From contig JACRIY010000008.1 in NCBI GenBank assembly GCA_016235805.1, positions 1-64,000 on the forward strand: DNA of 64,000 nt. Reading direction: 5' to 3'. Made by a program: the position numbers and the translations under genes. The notes below the pieces were generated by a model that saw only the letters and a list, made by a program, of their open reading frames with translations, made no database searches and was not told the origin of the DNA. Each line of letters starts with the position of its first letter. Position 1 is the stretch's first letter. Source of the DNA: Rhodocyclales bacterium (lineage in GTDB: Bacteria; Pseudomonadota; Gammaproteobacteria; Burkholderiales; Rhodocyclaceae). Shown here piece after piece: positions 39,323-50,297 of this stretch.

Positions 39323-42300
39323 TCAAGCCACTTTCTGTTCGTCGGCGAGGCGCAGCGCCTCTTCGATATCGACTTCCACCACGCGCGACACGCCCTGCTC
39401 CTGCATGGTCACGCCGATCAGTTGCTGCGCCATTTCCATGGCGATCTTGTTGTGCGAAATGAAAACGAACTGCGTATGCACCGACATGCGCTTGACCATT
39501 TCGCAGAAGCGCACGGTGTTGGAGTCGTCGAGCGGGGCGTCGACCTCGTCCAGCATGCAGAACGGCGCCGGATTCAGATTGAAGATGGCGAACACCAGGG
39601 CGATCGCGGTCAGCGCCTTTTCGCCGCCGGACAGCAGGTGGATGGTGGTGTTCTTCTTGCCCGGCGGCTGCGCCATGATCTGGATGCCGGAGTCGAGGAT
39701 CTCGTCGCCGGTCAGGATCAGCCGCGCTTCGCCGCCGCCGAAGAGCTGCGGGAACAGGGTGCCGAAATGCATGTTGACCGTGTTGTAGGTCTCCTGCAGC
39801 TGTTCGCGGGTTTCGCGGTCGATGCGGCGGATGGCGTCTTCCAGCGTGCCGATGGCCTCGGCCAGGTCGGTGGATTGCGCGTCGAGGAAGTTCTTGCGCT
39901 CGGAGGCCGTGGCCAGTTCCTCCAGCGCGGCCAGGTTGACCGGGCCCAGCGTCTCGATTTCCGCGGTGAGCCGCGCGATGTCACCCTGCAGGACGCTGTC
40001 CTTGAGCCGGTCGGCGCCGCCCGCCGAAAGTTCGTCGAGGAAAGGGGCTTCGTCCTCTTCGCTGACGACGCGCACTTCGGCGAGCCGTTCGCGGAACTGC
40101 TCCTCGTTGAGCTGCGCCGCCTGGGCCTTGAGCCGCAAGTCGTTGATCCGGTCGCGCAGCGGTGTCAGGCCCTGTTCCAGCCGCAGGCGCTGTTCGTCGA
40201 GGTTGCGCAGTTCGCCGGCCGCTGCTTCGAGCACGTTGCGCCGTTCCGCCAGCGCCGACTCTTTGATGCCGCGCGCATCCAGCGCCGCATGAAGCTGCTC
40301 CTGCAACACGGTATCGCTGATGCCGGCGACTTCGGTGCGCGCCGCCGCGGTTTCGGCATCGATGCGCTGCAACTGGCTACTGGCCGTCGCTGCCGCACGG
40401 CCGTTGTCATCGAGCTTGGAAAGGCATTCGCGCTCGGAGAATCCGGCTTCCTGCAACTCGCGCCCGAGCTGGGTCTCGACGGCGCGCGCGTCACGCAACG
40501 CCATGTCCTTCTGCCGGTGCAGGTCGATGGCACGCTCGACGCGCTCGCGCACGGTGCCGAGGCGCTCACGTTGCAATTCACCTTCGTCGTCGGCGCGCTC
40601 GATACGCGCCTTCTCGATTTCCTCCTGGCGCTGCAACTCGGCCAGATCCCGGTCGATCTGCGCGCTGCGTTCCTCGAAGCGCGCCTGGGCCTGGGCCAGC
40701 TTCAACGCCTCGACCTGAGCCGCATGCAGGGCCTGCTGGGCTTCCTGCAAGGCTCGGCGGGCACCGGTCAGTTGGAGTTGCAGCTCGGCCAACTCCTGTT
40801 CCGCAAGCTGCTGGCGCGCGCGCGCGACATCCTCCGCCTCGGCACGCGATTCGAGTTGCGCGGCGAGTTCGTCGATCTCGCGCTGGCGTTCGATGACGCC
40901 GTGGGTCTTGGCATCGGGAACGTAAAGCGTCAGACCTGCCGGAGTCAGCAGATGGCCGGCGCGCGAAACGCGTCTGCCGGAGGCCAGCGGCAAGCCGGAA
41001 GCGAGATCCTCGCTGACCGAAACATCGGCCAGCCATTCGTCGAGCACGCCGTTCCAGCGCTCATCCTCGCAGCGCACCTTGGCGCGCAGGCTTTCCGCTG
41101 GCGCAATTGCCGCCGCCGAGGTGGAAGGCACGGCCAGGGTCAAAATTGCGGGAGGCGGCGATGCCAGCGCTGCACGCAAGGTATCGGCATCCGCGGCAAG
41201 CGCCGAGAAGCGTTCGCGCAGCACCGCCTCGACCGCGGTTTCCCAACCGGCCTCGACCTGGATCGACTGCCACAAGGGTTTGGCTTCGGCCAGGCCGCGG
41301 GCCTTGAGCCAGTCGCCGATCTCGCCGCCCTTGGCCACCTTGGCCTGCAACTGGGCAAGCGCATCGTGGCGGGCACGGGATTCGGTCAGGCTGCGATGCG
41401 CCGCCTGCAGGGCTTCGCGTGCCGCACGCAGCGCGGCTTCGGCGCCGGGCACGGCGGATTGCAGTGCGGCCAGTCGCTCCTGCGCCACGTCGAGCGCTTC
41501 GGCGCCGCGCGCCTCGGCCTCGCGTGACGCGCCCAGCTGCGCCGGGTCGGGTGCGCCGAGCGCCTGCTTGTCCTGTTCCAGCCTGCCTCGCCGCTGGGCG
41601 AGATTTTCAAGCGCGCGCTGGGCATGGCCGCGGTCGGCCTCGGCCAGACGCAAAGCCTGCTCGGCATCGCTCAGGGCGCGCCGCGACTCGGTGACTTCGC
41701 CACCGGCATTCTGTACCGCATCCTCGCATTCGGGCAGGCGCGCCGCGGCCTCCTCGTGGCGCGCGGCGGCGGCGGCGACACGGTTGCGAGAGTTTTCCAG
41801 CAGCGCGGTCCAGCGCGCCGAATCCTCCGCCAGCGTCGCCTGCTGGCCGCTCCAGTGGCTTTGTTCGGCGCCGAGCTGGGCCAGGCGCGTTTCGAGGCGG
41901 CTGCGCGAATCGCGCAGGTGGCCCAGTTCGCTTTCCAGCCGGCCGACTTCGTTGGTGGCGGCATACATTTCCGCCTGCGCGGCGTGCAGCGCATCGGACG
42001 CCGAATAGTGGCTCTCGCGCGAATGCTCGACGCGCGCCTCGATTTCGCGCAACTGCGCGGTCTCGCCCTCGACCCGGGTGACGGCTTCCTCGACCAGGCG
42101 CGTCAGGCGCTGGCCGTCGCTGCGCGCGTCATTGCGCTTCTTCAGCCAGAGCAGGGTCTGCTTGCGCGACATCTCCTCGTGCAGGCCGCGATACTGCTGT
42201 GCCACGGTGGCCTGTGCCTGCAGGTGGACCACCTGCTTCTCCAGTTCGTTGCGGATGTCATCGACGCGGGCAATGTTCTCGCGGGCGTCTTCCAGGCGAT

Positions 42301-42844
42301 GCTCGGTTTCCCGGCGACGCTCCTTGTACTTGGTCACGCCGGCGGCTTCTTCGAGGAAGAAGCGCAGCTCTTCGGGCTTGGCCTCAACGATGCGCGAAAT
42401 CATGCCCTGGCCGATGATGGCGTAGGCGCGCGGCCCCAGTCCAGTGCCGAGGAAGAGGTCGATCACGTCGCGGCGGCGGACGTGCAGGTTGTTGATGTAA
42501 TAGCTGGAATTGCCCTCACGGTCGAGTACGCGCTTGACCATGATCTCGGCGTACTGGCTCCACTGGCCGGCGGCGCGGCCAGCCGCGTTGTCGAAGTGCA
42601 GTTCGACCGCGGCACGGGAGACTTCCTTGCGGTTGCCCGACCCCTTGAAGATCACGTCCTGAATCGACTCGCCACGCAGTTCGGACGCCTTGGATTCGCC
42701 CAGCACCCAGCGCACGGCGTCGATGATGTTGGATTTGCCGCATCCGTTGGGGCCGACGACCCCGGCCAACTGGCCCGGAAAAAGTACCGTGGTGGGCTCG
42801 ACAAAGGACTTGAAGCCCGAGAGTTTCAGCTTGTATAGACGCAC
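39323..42844 (-). CDS. smc: Chromosome segregation protein SMC
   Basis: A protein of 1173 residues from the GTG at 42844, which starts exactly at the family's conserved N-terminus ([17 protein letters not shown]). It has Walker [10 protein letters not shown], long coiled coils either side of a hinge (about 510-660) and the C-terminal ABC signature [14 protein letters not shown] and Walker [13 protein letters not shown]. It compacts and segregates chromosomes. A longer frame upstream overlaps the queF promoter region and is rejected. It is the first gene of the smc-zipA-unknown-ligA-galU-hpt chain. Confidence 0.96.
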   Translation of the reverse strand: MRLYKLKLSGFKSFVEPTTVLFPGQLAGVVGPNGCGKSNIIDAVRWVLGESKASELRGESIQDVIFKGSGNRKEVSRAAVELHFDNAAGRAAGQWSQYAEIMVKRVLDREGNSSYYINNLHVRRRDVIDLFLGTGLGPRAYAIIGQGMISRIVEAKPEELRFFLEEAAGVTKYKERRRETEHRLEDARENIARVDDIRNELEKQVVHLQAQATVAQQYRGLHEEMSRKQTLLWLKKRNDARSDGQRLTRLVEEAVTRVEGETAQLREIEARVEHSRESHYSASDALHAAQAEMYAATNEVGRLESELGHLRDSRSRLETRLAQLGAEQSHWSGQQATLAEDSARWTALLENSRNRVAAAAARHEEAAARLPECEDAVQNAGGEVTESRRALSDAEQALRLAEADRGHAQRALENLAQRRGRLEQDKQALGAPDPAQLGASREAEARGAEALDVAQERLAALQSAVPGAEAALRAAREALQAAHRSLTESRARHDALAQLQAKVAKGGEIGDWLKARGLAEAKPLWQSIQVEAGWETAVEAVLRERFSALAADADTLRAALASPPPAILTLAVPSTSAAAIAPAESLRAKVRCEDERWNGVLDEWLADVSVSEDLASGLPLASGRRVSRAGHLLTPAGLTLYVPDAKTHGVIERQREIDELAAQLESRAEAEDVARARQQLAEQELAELQLQLTGARRALQEAQQALHAAQVEALKLAQAQARFEERSAQIDRDLAELQRQEEIEKARIERADDEGELQRERLGTVRERVERAIDLHRQKDMALRDARAVETQLGRELQEAGFSERECLSKLDDNGRAAATASSQLQRIDAETAAARTEVAGISDTVLQEQLHAALDARGIKESALAERRNVLEAAAGELRNLDEQRLRLEQGLTPLRDRINDLRLKAQAAQLNEEQFRERLAEVRVVSEEDEAPFLDELSAGGADRLKDSVLQGDIARLTAEIETLGPVNLAALEELATASERKNFLDAQSTDLAEAIGTLEDAIRRIDRETREQLQETYNTVNMHFGTLFPQLFGGGEARLILTGDEILDSGIQIMAQPPGKKNTTIHLLSGGEKALTAIALVFAIFNLNPAPFCMLDEVDAPLDDSNTVRFCEMVKRMSVHTQFVFISHNKIAMEMAQQLIGVTMQEQGVSRVVEVDIEEALRLADEQKVA
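40242..40266 (-). repeat. Possible dispersed-repeat match inside smc
   Basis: Read on the minus strand this is AAAGAGTCGGCGCTGG, then cgga, then ACGG. It encodes KESALAERR in the second coiled coil, where such a peptide is natural; a chance match is possible. Confidence 0.35.
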
Positions 42845-42936
42845 GTGGGATGAACCGGAAAGATGATCGCGAAGAAGCCGTTGATCTGACGCGCCATTAT
42901 AATGCGTCCCGCCCCTCTTACCTGCGGCCCCAGAGC

Positions 42937-43368
42937 ATGCCAAAACCCTCCGCCCGGACCCGTTCCACCTCCCTGGAAACCTTCGCCAATCCGGCGCCGC
43001 ACAGGGATTACCAGATCCACATGGAGATCCCGGAATTCACCTGCCTGTGCCCCAAGACCGGGCAGCCGGATTTCGCCGTGCTGACCCTCGATTACATCGC
43101 CGACAAGCTCTGCGTGGAACTCAAGAGCCTCAAGCTCTACATCTGGGGTTTCCGCGACGAGGGCCACTTCCACGAGGACGTGACCAACCGCATACTCGAC
43201 GATCTGGTGCGCGCCACCCAACCCCGCTTCATGCGCCTCACCGCCCGTTTTTACGTGCGCGGCGGAATCTTCACCAACATCGTCGCGGAACACCGCAAGA
43301 AGGGCTGGAAACCGGCGGCAAAAATAGAACTGGCGGAGTTTTCCCTGCAGTCGAACACGCGCGGCTGA
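42937..43368 (+). CDS. queF: NADPH-dependent 7-cyano-7-deazaguanine reductase
   Basis: A 143-residue short-type QueF that reduces preQ0 to preQ1 in queuosine biosynthesis. The catalytic cysteine is in [12 protein letters not shown]; the family motif [20 protein letters not shown] follows. The ATG at 42937 begins the family-typical N-terminus; a longer frame from 42850 is unlikely because it would cover a TATAAT-like box at 42898-42903. It diverges from smc. No other queuosine genes are nearby. Confidence 0.93.
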   Translation: MPKPSARTRSTSLETFANPAPHRDYQIHMEIPEFTCLCPKTGQPDFAVLTLDYIADKLCVELKSLKLYIWGFRDEGHFHEDVTNRILDDLVRATQPRFMRLTARFYVRGGIFTNIVAEHRKKGWKPAAKIELAEFSLQSNTRG

Positions 43369-43437
43369 CGGGTCCGGCTGTTTCAGAGACTCGACGCAAC
43401 CCGCTGCAACAACAAGACTGCGTCCGCGACGACGCGA

Positions 43438-46400
43438 TCAGGTTGCGGTATCCACCGTCGCACCGGCAGGTTCGTCGGCGGTGCGGGTGAAATAGAGCCG
43501 GGCGAATTCGGCCGCCGGAACGGCACGGCCAAACAGGTAACCCTGCCCGAATCGACAACCGCGGTTGATCAGGAAGTTGCGCTGGTCCTCGGTTTCGATA
43601 CCCTCGGCAATGACATCCAGGCCGAGGCCCTTGCTCATCGCGATGATGGCATCGACCAGCGCCATGTTTTCTTCGTCATCGGGAATGCCCCGTACGAATG
43701 TCTGGTCAATTTTCAAGGTATCCACCGGGAAGCGCTTCAGGTAGCTGAGCGAGGAATAGCCGGTGCCAAAATCGTCGATCGCGACCTGGCATCCCATGGC
43801 GGCCACTTCGTTCAACTGGCGGCAGGCATCGCCCTGGTCGTCGATGAACAGGCTTTCGGTGATCTCGACCACGAGCTGGCTGGCGTCGGCACCGGCATCG
43901 GCCAGCGCATTGCGCAGCAGTGCTACACAATCGCCGCGCTGGAACTGCTGCGCCGACAGGTTGACGCCGATGCGGAAATCCGGCGGCGCCTCGACCCTCC
44001 ACGCTGCGGCCTGGCGCGCGGCCTCCTGCACCACCCACGCCCCGAGGGGAAGCATCAGCCCGCATTCCTCCGCCGCCGAAACGAACTGCACCGGCCCCAC
44101 CAGGCCGCGCTGCGGATGCCGCCAGCGAACCAGGGCCTCGGCCTTGATCGCCAGGCCGCTGAATATCCTGACCACGGGCTGGTAGTAAAGCTCGAATTCT
44201 CCGTCGCGCAGCGCCCGGCGCAGTTCGTCTTCGAGGCGCAGGCGCGCCACGGCATGCTCGTGCATTTCGGCAGTAAAGAAGCGATAGGTGTTCTTGCCAT
44301 CGGCTTTGGCGCGATACATCGCCGTATCGGCATGGGCCAGCAATATCTCCGGGGTCTCGCCATCGTCGGGAAACAGGGTCAGGCCGACGCTGCAGGAGAC
44401 GAACAGATCCTTGCCTTCGATGACATAGCCTTCGCGAACGTGGTCGAGGATCTTCCCGGCCAGCGTCTGCAGGTCGTGCTGTCCCTGGATTTCGGGCAAC
44501 ACGACCATGAACTCGTCGCCGCCGACGCGCGCCACGGTATCCGATTCGCGAATGCAGTGCGTCAGGCGCCGCGCGGTTTCGACCAGCAACAGGTCGCCGA
44601 TGCGGTGGCCGAGCGTATCGTTGATGTGCTTGAAACCATCAAGGTCGAGCATGGCCACGCCGACCCGTTGTCCGTGGCGCTGGGCGCGCATGATCGCCTG
44701 GCCGATGCGGTCACCCAGCAGGCGCCGGTTGGGCAGGCCGGTCAGTGCGTCGTGCGCGGCCTGGTGCTCGATTTTCTCGGCCTGGCGCTTCTGCGTCGTC
44801 ACGTCGCTGAACATCGCCAGGTAGCGCTGGGCCCGTCCTTCGGTGTCGTGGATGGTCGACACCGTCAGGCGTTGCGCGAACGGCTCGCCTGACTTGCGCC
44901 GGTTCCAGACTTCTCCCGCCCAGAATCCATCGCGCTCCAGCGCATGCCACATGGCCTCGTAGTGATCGGCAGCCTGCAAGCCGGCATTGAGCAGTTTCGG
45001 ATCCTTGCCCAGCACTTCGTCGGCGGTGTAGCCGGTGATCGTCTCGAATGCCGGATTCACGGAGATGATCCGGTTTCGCGCATCGGTGACCATTATCCCT
45101 TCGGTGGCCTTTTCGAATACCAGCCCGGCCGTCGCGAGCCGCTGCTCCAGCAACTTGCGCTCGCTGATGTCGAGCAGGATGCCGCGCTCAATCGCCTTGT
45201 CGCCGTCGTCGCCGGACGTCGCCGCGGAAAGGTGATGCACCCAGACATAGTAGCCATCGACGTGGCGCAGGCGATAGTCCAGGGAACACCCCGTGCCGGT
45301 GGCGCTTGCCCGGGACCACGCCTCACCTACCCGAATGGCATCGTCCGGATGTACCAGCAGATCGAGGAAACCGGGCTGCAGCCACTCGTCCGGGTCGCGA
45401 CCGAGCAGTCCGCGCGCTTGGGGCGAAACATAGGTGAAGCGTCCGAATTGGAACGAAAACTCCCAGGCCACGAGCCGGGCACCTTCGACCATGAAGCGAT
45501 AGCGCTCCTCGCTCTGGCGCAGGATTTCGGTGGCCTTTTCCTCGGCGCGACGATGTTCGGCGACACTGCCCATCAGCCCCAGCAGCGAAGCCGAGAGTTC
45601 ACTGACTTCGTCACCGCGTTGGGGTTCCGCGGCATTCAGACTGGCCAGCACCACCGGCGAGGCAGTGCCCGTGACGGCAAATTCGCGCTGAGCCCTGCCC
45701 AGGGCCAGGATGCGGCGTACCAGCGTGGTGGCCCAGATGCCGAAGACGATCCAGGCCGCTACGACAAATGCCAGAGCACCCATCGCCAGGGGCTTGAAAA
45801 GTTCCCTCAACGCGAACGGTTCATCCGGATGCACTGTCAGTCTGACCTTGGGGTTGTCCGGCTGAACCGGGTTCCACGACGTTACGGTCGATTTCGTGCC
45901 GGCGCCCGGAAGGGCCTCCGCAGCTGTCATTCCAGCATCGCCTGACGAGCTTGCAATCGGGCGGCCCTGCCACAGGGCGACCAGATCCGTTTCGGGGTAG
46001 GTCAGGGTGCCCATCAAGGCATGGTCGATAGGACGAAACGTCAGCAGCACGCCGTTCTGCCCATCCCCCAGCCAGACCTGCTGCCGATACACCCGGTAGA
46101 GGCGATTGTCTCTTGCGTCGTAAGCCCAACTGCCTTCTCCCCTGTCGAAGGACACCGAGGGAATGTATTCGCCGAGATACGCGAACCAGGCGAGGCGATT
46201 GCCTTCGCTGTCGAGGACGACAACTACCGGAAACTCCGGCACACCACCCTGTGCAGTGATGAACGTGCCGAGCTTGCCCTGGCGCCCGGAGGCGTCTTCC
46301 AGCACGCGCGCGTATTCGAGGCGCGCCTTGAAGTTGTAGGCAGCGCGCTCCCATTCGGTCTCCCGCAGCGCCAGCGCCGCATTGAAATGCGTCGTCGCCT

Positions 46401-46548
46401 GTTGAAGGTGATGTTGGAGAGAACGCTGGTTGGCGTGCCAATGAAACCAGAAGCCCAGGGCGACCGTGGTGGCTATGGTGACCAGCAGTGCCAGCGCGAG
46501 GCGCGTGGCGATCTGCAGCCTCAGAGGATGGCGCAAGGGTTCCGGCAT
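43438..46548 (-). CDS. Membrane PAS-GGDEF-EAL protein (c-di-GMP turnover), module 2
   Basis: A 1036-residue signalling protein. Membrane helix 1 is at about residues 15-35; a periplasmic sensor domain of about 220 residues follows (KARLEYARVLEDASGRQGKLGTF), then helix 2 at about 256-278, a HAMP-like linker, two PAS domains (about 350-470 and 480-590), a diguanylate cyclase with GGDEF at 676-680 and a phosphodiesterase with EAL at 804-806 (KAEALVRW), DDFGTGYSSLSYLKRFPVDTLKID and EGIETEDQ. Both catalytic motifs look intact. It lies 52 bases after a periplasmic binding-protein gene on the same strand, forming a two-gene module like the next one upstream. Confidence 0.93.
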   Translation of the reverse strand: MPEPLRHPLRLQIATRLALALLVTIATTVALGFWFHWHANQRSLQHHLQQATTHFNAALALRETEWERAAYNFKARLEYARVLEDASGRQGKLGTFITAQGGVPEFPVVVVLDSEGNRLAWFAYLGEYIPSVSFDRGEGSWAYDARDNRLYRVYRQQVWLGDGQNGVLLTFRPIDHALMGTLTYPETDLVALWQGRPIASSSGDAGMTAAEALPGAGTKSTVTSWNPVQPDNPKVRLTVHPDEPFALRELFKPLAMGALAFVVAAWIVFGIWATTLVRRILALGRAQREFAVTGTASPVVLASLNAAEPQRGDEVSELSASLLGLMGSVAEHRRAEEKATEILRQSEERYRFMVEGARLVAWEFSFQFGRFTYVSPQARGLLGRDPDEWLQPGFLDLLVHPDDAIRVGEAWSRASATGTGCSLDYRLRHVDGYYVWVHHLSAATSGDDGDKAIERGILLDISERKLLEQRLATAGLVFEKATEGIMVTDARNRIISVNPAFETITGYTADEVLGKDPKLLNAGLQAADHYEAMWHALERDGFWAGEVWNRRKSGEPFAQRLTVSTIHDTEGRAQRYLAMFSDVTTQKRQAEKIEHQAAHDALTGLPNRRLLGDRIGQAIMRAQRHGQRVGVAMLDLDGFKHINDTLGHRIGDLLLVETARRLTHCIRESDTVARVGGDEFMVVLPEIQGQHDLQTLAGKILDHVREGYVIEGKDLFVSCSVGLTLFPDDGETPEILLAHADTAMYRAKADGKNTYRFFTAEMHEHAVARLRLEDELRRALRDGEFELYYQPVVRIFSGLAIKAEALVRWRHPQRGLVGPVQFVSAAEECGLMLPLGAWVVQEAARQAAAWRVEAPPDFRIGVNLSAQQFQRGDCVALLRNALADAGADASQLVVEITESLFIDDQGDACRQLNEVAAMGCQVAIDDFGTGYSSLSYLKRFPVDTLKIDQTFVRGIPDDEENMALVDAIIAMSKGLGLDVIAEGIETEDQRNFLINRGCRFGQGYLFGRAVPAAEFARLYFTRTADEPAGATVDTAT

Positions 46549-46600
46549 GAGTTCAGAAATAGTGAGGATGCTTTCGCGCAGCGAACCGTTTCGGGGCTTC

Positions 46601-47632
46601 TCAATCCTTGCGCCCGGCCCAACGATCCATGATCATGGATTCGACCTTGAGCGCTTGCGCGGCGCTGTTGTCGGCCTGCGATGTGCGGAAGAAAATCTCG
46701 GTCTCCTGCAATTGCCGCGTGGAAAACTTCGCGTCCCGGCTGTACTGCCGCGGATATTTGCGCAAGGTCTCCAGCATGTACTTGCGTTCCACGGGATCTT
46801 CGATGCCCGCCATGTCGACGACTTCTTCGGGCGTGTGGCTGGCGATCCATTCCAACGTGCGGCGGATGATCCTGACCATGGTCTCGGCCTTTTTCGGATC
46901 CTGCTCGATCCGATCCTGCCGCCCGAACAATGCGCCGCGCAGAAATGCACCGCCGGGAATGCCGGCGGAGGACTTCGGATCGCCCAGGTGCACCAACTGG
47001 AAGGCGACCTTGTCCGCCACCATGCGCGAGGCATGCGGTTCGTCGCCCATCACGGCATCGGCCGTACCATCGACGAGCATTGCCGCCTCGGACGCCCAGC
47101 GCTGGCCTACCGAGACGAAGCGGACCTTGTCCGGGGCCACTCCAGCATTCCTGAGCAGCAATTCCATGACGATGTGTGAATTGGTCTTGGTCGTGATCGA
47201 AAAACTGTGTACGCCGATCACGCGCCCCTTGAGGTCGGCCACCGACTTGACCTTGCCCTGCAGGGCGCGGCGCACCAGCAGCACATACAGCGGCAGATCG
47301 TTGATCGCTGCCAGGCCGACGATGCGCGGATCCTTGAGCCGCGACGTCATGGCGGCGGACAGGCCAAACACGGCGAACTCGGTATTGTTCGACAGCATTT
47401 CCTGGGCCGCCGCGCCACCGCCGGAAACGTAACGCACCTTGACTTCGGCACCTTCGGCCCGGTCAGCGCCGATTTTCGAGATCAGGGCGATCGGCAGGTA
47501 GGACGCGGCACCCGGCCCCGGTACGCTGAGCGATAGCGGCATGAGCTGCGCAAACGCAGGCAAGTTGCCTACCAGCAACAGCGCCATGACCAGCACTTGC
47601 CTCAAGGTGTTCAGCAACAGAATTCCTTTCAT
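46601..47632 (-). CDS. Periplasmic substrate-binding protein (NMT1/TauA/SsuA-like)
   Basis: A 343-residue protein with a signal peptide (LVMALLLVGNLPAFAQ) and a type II periplasmic-binding fold: SVPGPGAASYLPIALISKIGA, VRYVSGGGAAAQEMLSNNTEFAVFG, DLKGRVIGVHSFS, LVDGTADAVMGDEPHASRM. Relatives deliver sulfonates, nitrate or pyrimidine precursors to ABC importers. No ABC permease or ATPase is nearby; the next gene is a membrane GGDEF-EAL protein. A sensory role, presenting the bound ligand to that protein's periplasmic domain, is therefore plausible but inferred. Confidence 0.9.
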   Translation of the reverse strand: MKGILLLNTLRQVLVMALLLVGNLPAFAQLMPLSLSVPGPGAASYLPIALISKIGADRAEGAEVKVRYVSGGGAAAQEMLSNNTEFAVFGLSAAMTSRLKDPRIVGLAAINDLPLYVLLVRRALQGKVKSVADLKGRVIGVHSFSITTKTNSHIVMELLLRNAGVAPDKVRFVSVGQRWASEAAMLVDGTADAVMGDEPHASRMVADKVAFQLVHLGDPKSSAGIPGGAFLRGALFGRQDRIEQDPKKAETMVRIIRRTLEWIASHTPEEVVDMAGIEDPVERKYMLETLRKYPRQYSRDAKFSTRQLQETEIFFRTSQADNSAAQALKVESMIMDRWAGRKD

Positions 47633-47709
47633 CGCTCAGCCCCGTGCGCTGCCTGACAAGAACCTTCAATCTTAAAGCACATACGCGCCGAACGGCGGTC
47701 GGAAACCCG

Positions 47710-50286
47710 TCAAACCGGAATGAAGGGAACCCCCTGGGAGTGCTCATCTCCCTCGGGACGAGATACGCGGGCATTGACCCAGGTCTTGCCGAAGTTGCTC
47801 TCGGTTACCGGCATGCCAAAGCGGAAGCCCTGCAGGATGTCGCAATCCTGCCCGACCAGGAAGGACCACTGCTCGTCGGTTTCGACCCCCTCGGCGATGA
47901 TCTGCAAACCGAGCGCCTGCGCCATGCGCACTGCGGCGATGACCAGGGCGCGGTCGCTGCGATCCTCGGAAACGTCGCGGATGAAGCTGCGGTCGATCTT
48001 CACGGTATGGAAAGGAAATTCGCGCAGGTAGCTTAGCGAGGAATATCCGGTGCCGAAATCGTCCATCGAGAGCCGCACGCCGAGTGCATGCAACTCGTCG
48101 AGTATCACGCTGACCTCGTCCTGGTTGCGCAGCAGCAGGCCCTCGGTGATTTCGATTTCGAGTTGTCCTGGCGGCACGTCGAACTCGTGCAGGCACTCCT
48201 TGACCATGGCTACGAATCCGCTGGCCTTGAACTGCCGCGGGGAAACATTCACCGCCATGACGAAGCCATCCTGGCGCAGGCGCCAGCGCGCCAGCGTGGC
48301 GCATGCCTCGCGCAACACCCAGCGCCCGAGGTCGACGATCAGTCCGTTTTGCTCCGCCACCGGGATGAACAGGGCCGGCTGGACTTCGCCGAGTTCCGGG
48401 CTGTTCCAGCGCAACAGCGCCTCGGCGCCGATGATGCAGCCGCTGTCGGCACGTACCAGCGGGTGATAGACCACATGCAGTTCCTGTCGCTCCAGCGCAC
48501 CGCGCAGGCAGCGCCCGATTTCAAGGCGCTGCAGAGACAGGTCATGGATCGAACGGTTGTAGAAGCGGTACATGTTGCGGCCGGAATCCTTGGCCTCGTA
48601 CATCGCCAGGTCGGCATTGCGCAGCAAAACCATCGGGTCGGTGCCGTCGTCCGGATAAATCGCGATGCCGATGCTCGGCGAGGTGTTCAGCTCTCGTTCG
48701 TCCACGGTAAAGACGTCGGTGAAGGCGGAAATGATCTTCTCGGCGATGGCTGCCGCCTCGTCGCCGTGAACGAGACCACCGGCAACGATCAGGAACTCGT
48801 CGCCACCCAGGCGCGCCACGACATCGTCGCCACGCACCGCGCCCGTGAGTCGCTGCGCCACCTGACGCAGGAGGGTATCGCCCGTAGCATGGCCGAGGGT
48901 GTCGTTGACCTCCTTGAAATTGTCCAGATCGATGAACATGGCGGCTGCCCGCCCGCCGTCGCGCCGGGCTCGACTTACCGCCTGCATCAGGCGGTCATTG
49001 GCCAGCGCCCGGTTGGGCAAGCCGGTAAGCAAGTCGTAATGCGCCTGATAGGTAATCTTCTCCATCTGCACGCGCTGCTCGGTAATGTCCTCGCGCGAAA
49101 GCAGTAGGTGGGTGGCCCGGCCCCGTTCGTCGAGTACGGCCCCCAGCCGCAGGCGCTCCCAGTAGGCCTGGTCGCCGCGCCGGCTGGGCTGTTCGAGTTC
49201 CCAGATACCGCCTGCCGTGGCGACGCGCAGGGCGCTGTCGGCATCGAGCGGATCGGCGACGTGGATTACCTCGATCAGGGGCTGCTCGATAGTGTCGTCC
49301 GCGGAGCGGCCCGTGATCCGGCAGTAGGCCGGATTGACGAATTCGACCATGCCCCCGATGCGGGCCACCAGGATACCTACCGGATTCTGCTCGACCACCT
49401 GGGAAAACCTCACCAGGCGACGATTGGCGCTCTTGAGGTCGGCCGTGCGTTCCTGCACCCTGCGTTCGAGATCGGCCTGCGCGGAACGCAACGCAGCTTC
49501 CCGCGTCAGCACCTGTTGCCGCATGGCACCAAAGGCTTGCGCCAGGTCGCCGATCTCGTCGTGGGGAGAAATCGCAATGTGTCCGCTCTCGACGCCGGTC
49601 GCCAGCTTCTGTGCGTGCTCGCTCAAAATGCCTATGCGCCGCACTACGGTACGGCCGGAATAGGCCAGCCCGATGAATATCACCAGCCCGCCGATCAGCA
49701 CCAGTTTGAGGAAGTCCCAGCGCTGCTCCGCCTGGTCGTCGGTGGCCTTGCGGTAGGCAAGGTCGGCGGCGGCTTCCGTCTGCTCGGCCACTTCATTGAG
49801 CAGGGCCTGGATCGACAGGTAGGGCAGGTGCGAACCGGAGGTGGTGATCGCGCGCACCGCGGCGAGGTCCATGTCGGCAGCCAGGCGTGCCTGCTGTTCG
49901 AGGCGCGAGCGATAGTCGCGCCAATGCCCGGCAAGGCGTTGCGCCTCCTTGGGCGAGTTCTGGCCGAGGGTCAGCGAGAACTTGCCGATCTCGGTGTCCA
50001 GCGTGGTCATTTCAGCGCGCAGGCGCGTGACCTGGGACTGCAGCGCAAATACGTCGTCAAGGTGCCCCAGTTCGAGCTCCAGGTTGCGCAGGCCTCCCAA
50101 CCTCGACTGCAACGTGTGCAGACGTGCCAGAGGACGCACATGGCGTTCGAGGGTCGTCACCAGCCGCTCCGAGGAACGCTCCAGCATCCGGTTGCCGGTC
50201 CACAGCACCATCGCAACCAACATGCCGGCGCCGACGAAACCGAGCAGCAGTTGTGGCAGCAGGCCGAATCGGGTCGGCAGCTTCAT
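47710..50286 (-). CDS. Membrane PAS-GGDEF-EAL protein (c-di-GMP turnover), module 1
   Basis: An 858-residue protein. Membrane helix 1 is at about residues 8-27 (LLPQLLLGFVGAGMLVAMVLW). A helical periplasmic domain of about 160 residues, resembling a four-helix bundle (RLHTLQSRLGGLRNLELELG), precedes helix 2 at about 193-212. HAMP, PAS (about 310-420), GGDEF at 494-498 and EAL at 622-624 (GAEALLRW, DDFGTGYSSLSYL, EGVETDEQ) follow, all intact. The ATG at 50286 is 11 bases after the stop of a solute-binding protein gene; a longer frame overlaps that gene and is rejected. Confidence 0.93.
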   Translation of the reverse strand: MKLPTRFGLLPQLLLGFVGAGMLVAMVLWTGNRMLERSSERLVTTLERHVRPLARLHTLQSRLGGLRNLELELGHLDDVFALQSQVTRLRAEMTTLDTEIGKFSLTLGQNSPKEAQRLAGHWRDYRSRLEQQARLAADMDLAAVRAITTSGSHLPYLSIQALLNEVAEQTEAAADLAYRKATDDQAEQRWDFLKLVLIGGLVIFIGLAYSGRTVVRRIGILSEHAQKLATGVESGHIAISPHDEIGDLAQAFGAMRQQVLTREAALRSAQADLERRVQERTADLKSANRRLVRFSQVVEQNPVGILVARIGGMVEFVNPAYCRITGRSADDTIEQPLIEVIHVADPLDADSALRVATAGGIWELEQPSRRGDQAYWERLRLGAVLDERGRATHLLLSREDITEQRVQMEKITYQAHYDLLTGLPNRALANDRLMQAVSRARRDGGRAAAMFIDLDNFKEVNDTLGHATGDTLLRQVAQRLTGAVRGDDVVARLGGDEFLIVAGGLVHGDEAAAIAEKIISAFTDVFTVDERELNTSPSIGIAIYPDDGTDPMVLLRNADLAMYEAKDSGRNMYRFYNRSIHDLSLQRLEIGRCLRGALERQELHVVYHPLVRADSGCIIGAEALLRWNSPELGEVQPALFIPVAEQNGLIVDLGRWVLREACATLARWRLRQDGFVMAVNVSPRQFKASGFVAMVKECLHEFDVPPGQLEIEITEGLLLRNQDEVSVILDELHALGVRLSMDDFGTGYSSLSYLREFPFHTVKIDRSFIRDVSEDRSDRALVIAAVRMAQALGLQIIAEGVETDEQWSFLVGQDCDILQGFRFGMPVTESNFGKTWVNARVSRPEGDEHSQGVPFIPV

Positions 50287-50297
50287 GGGCGGGACAT

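Noticed and set aside
39422-41527. A 701-codon open frame antisense to smc
   Set aside because: Shadow of the smc coiled coil; low-complexity Leu/Arg/Gln composition and no domain.
42850-42936. Upstream-extended start for queF
   Set aside because: The extra residues do not match the family and the DNA contains a TATAAT-like box, so it is more likely promoter region.
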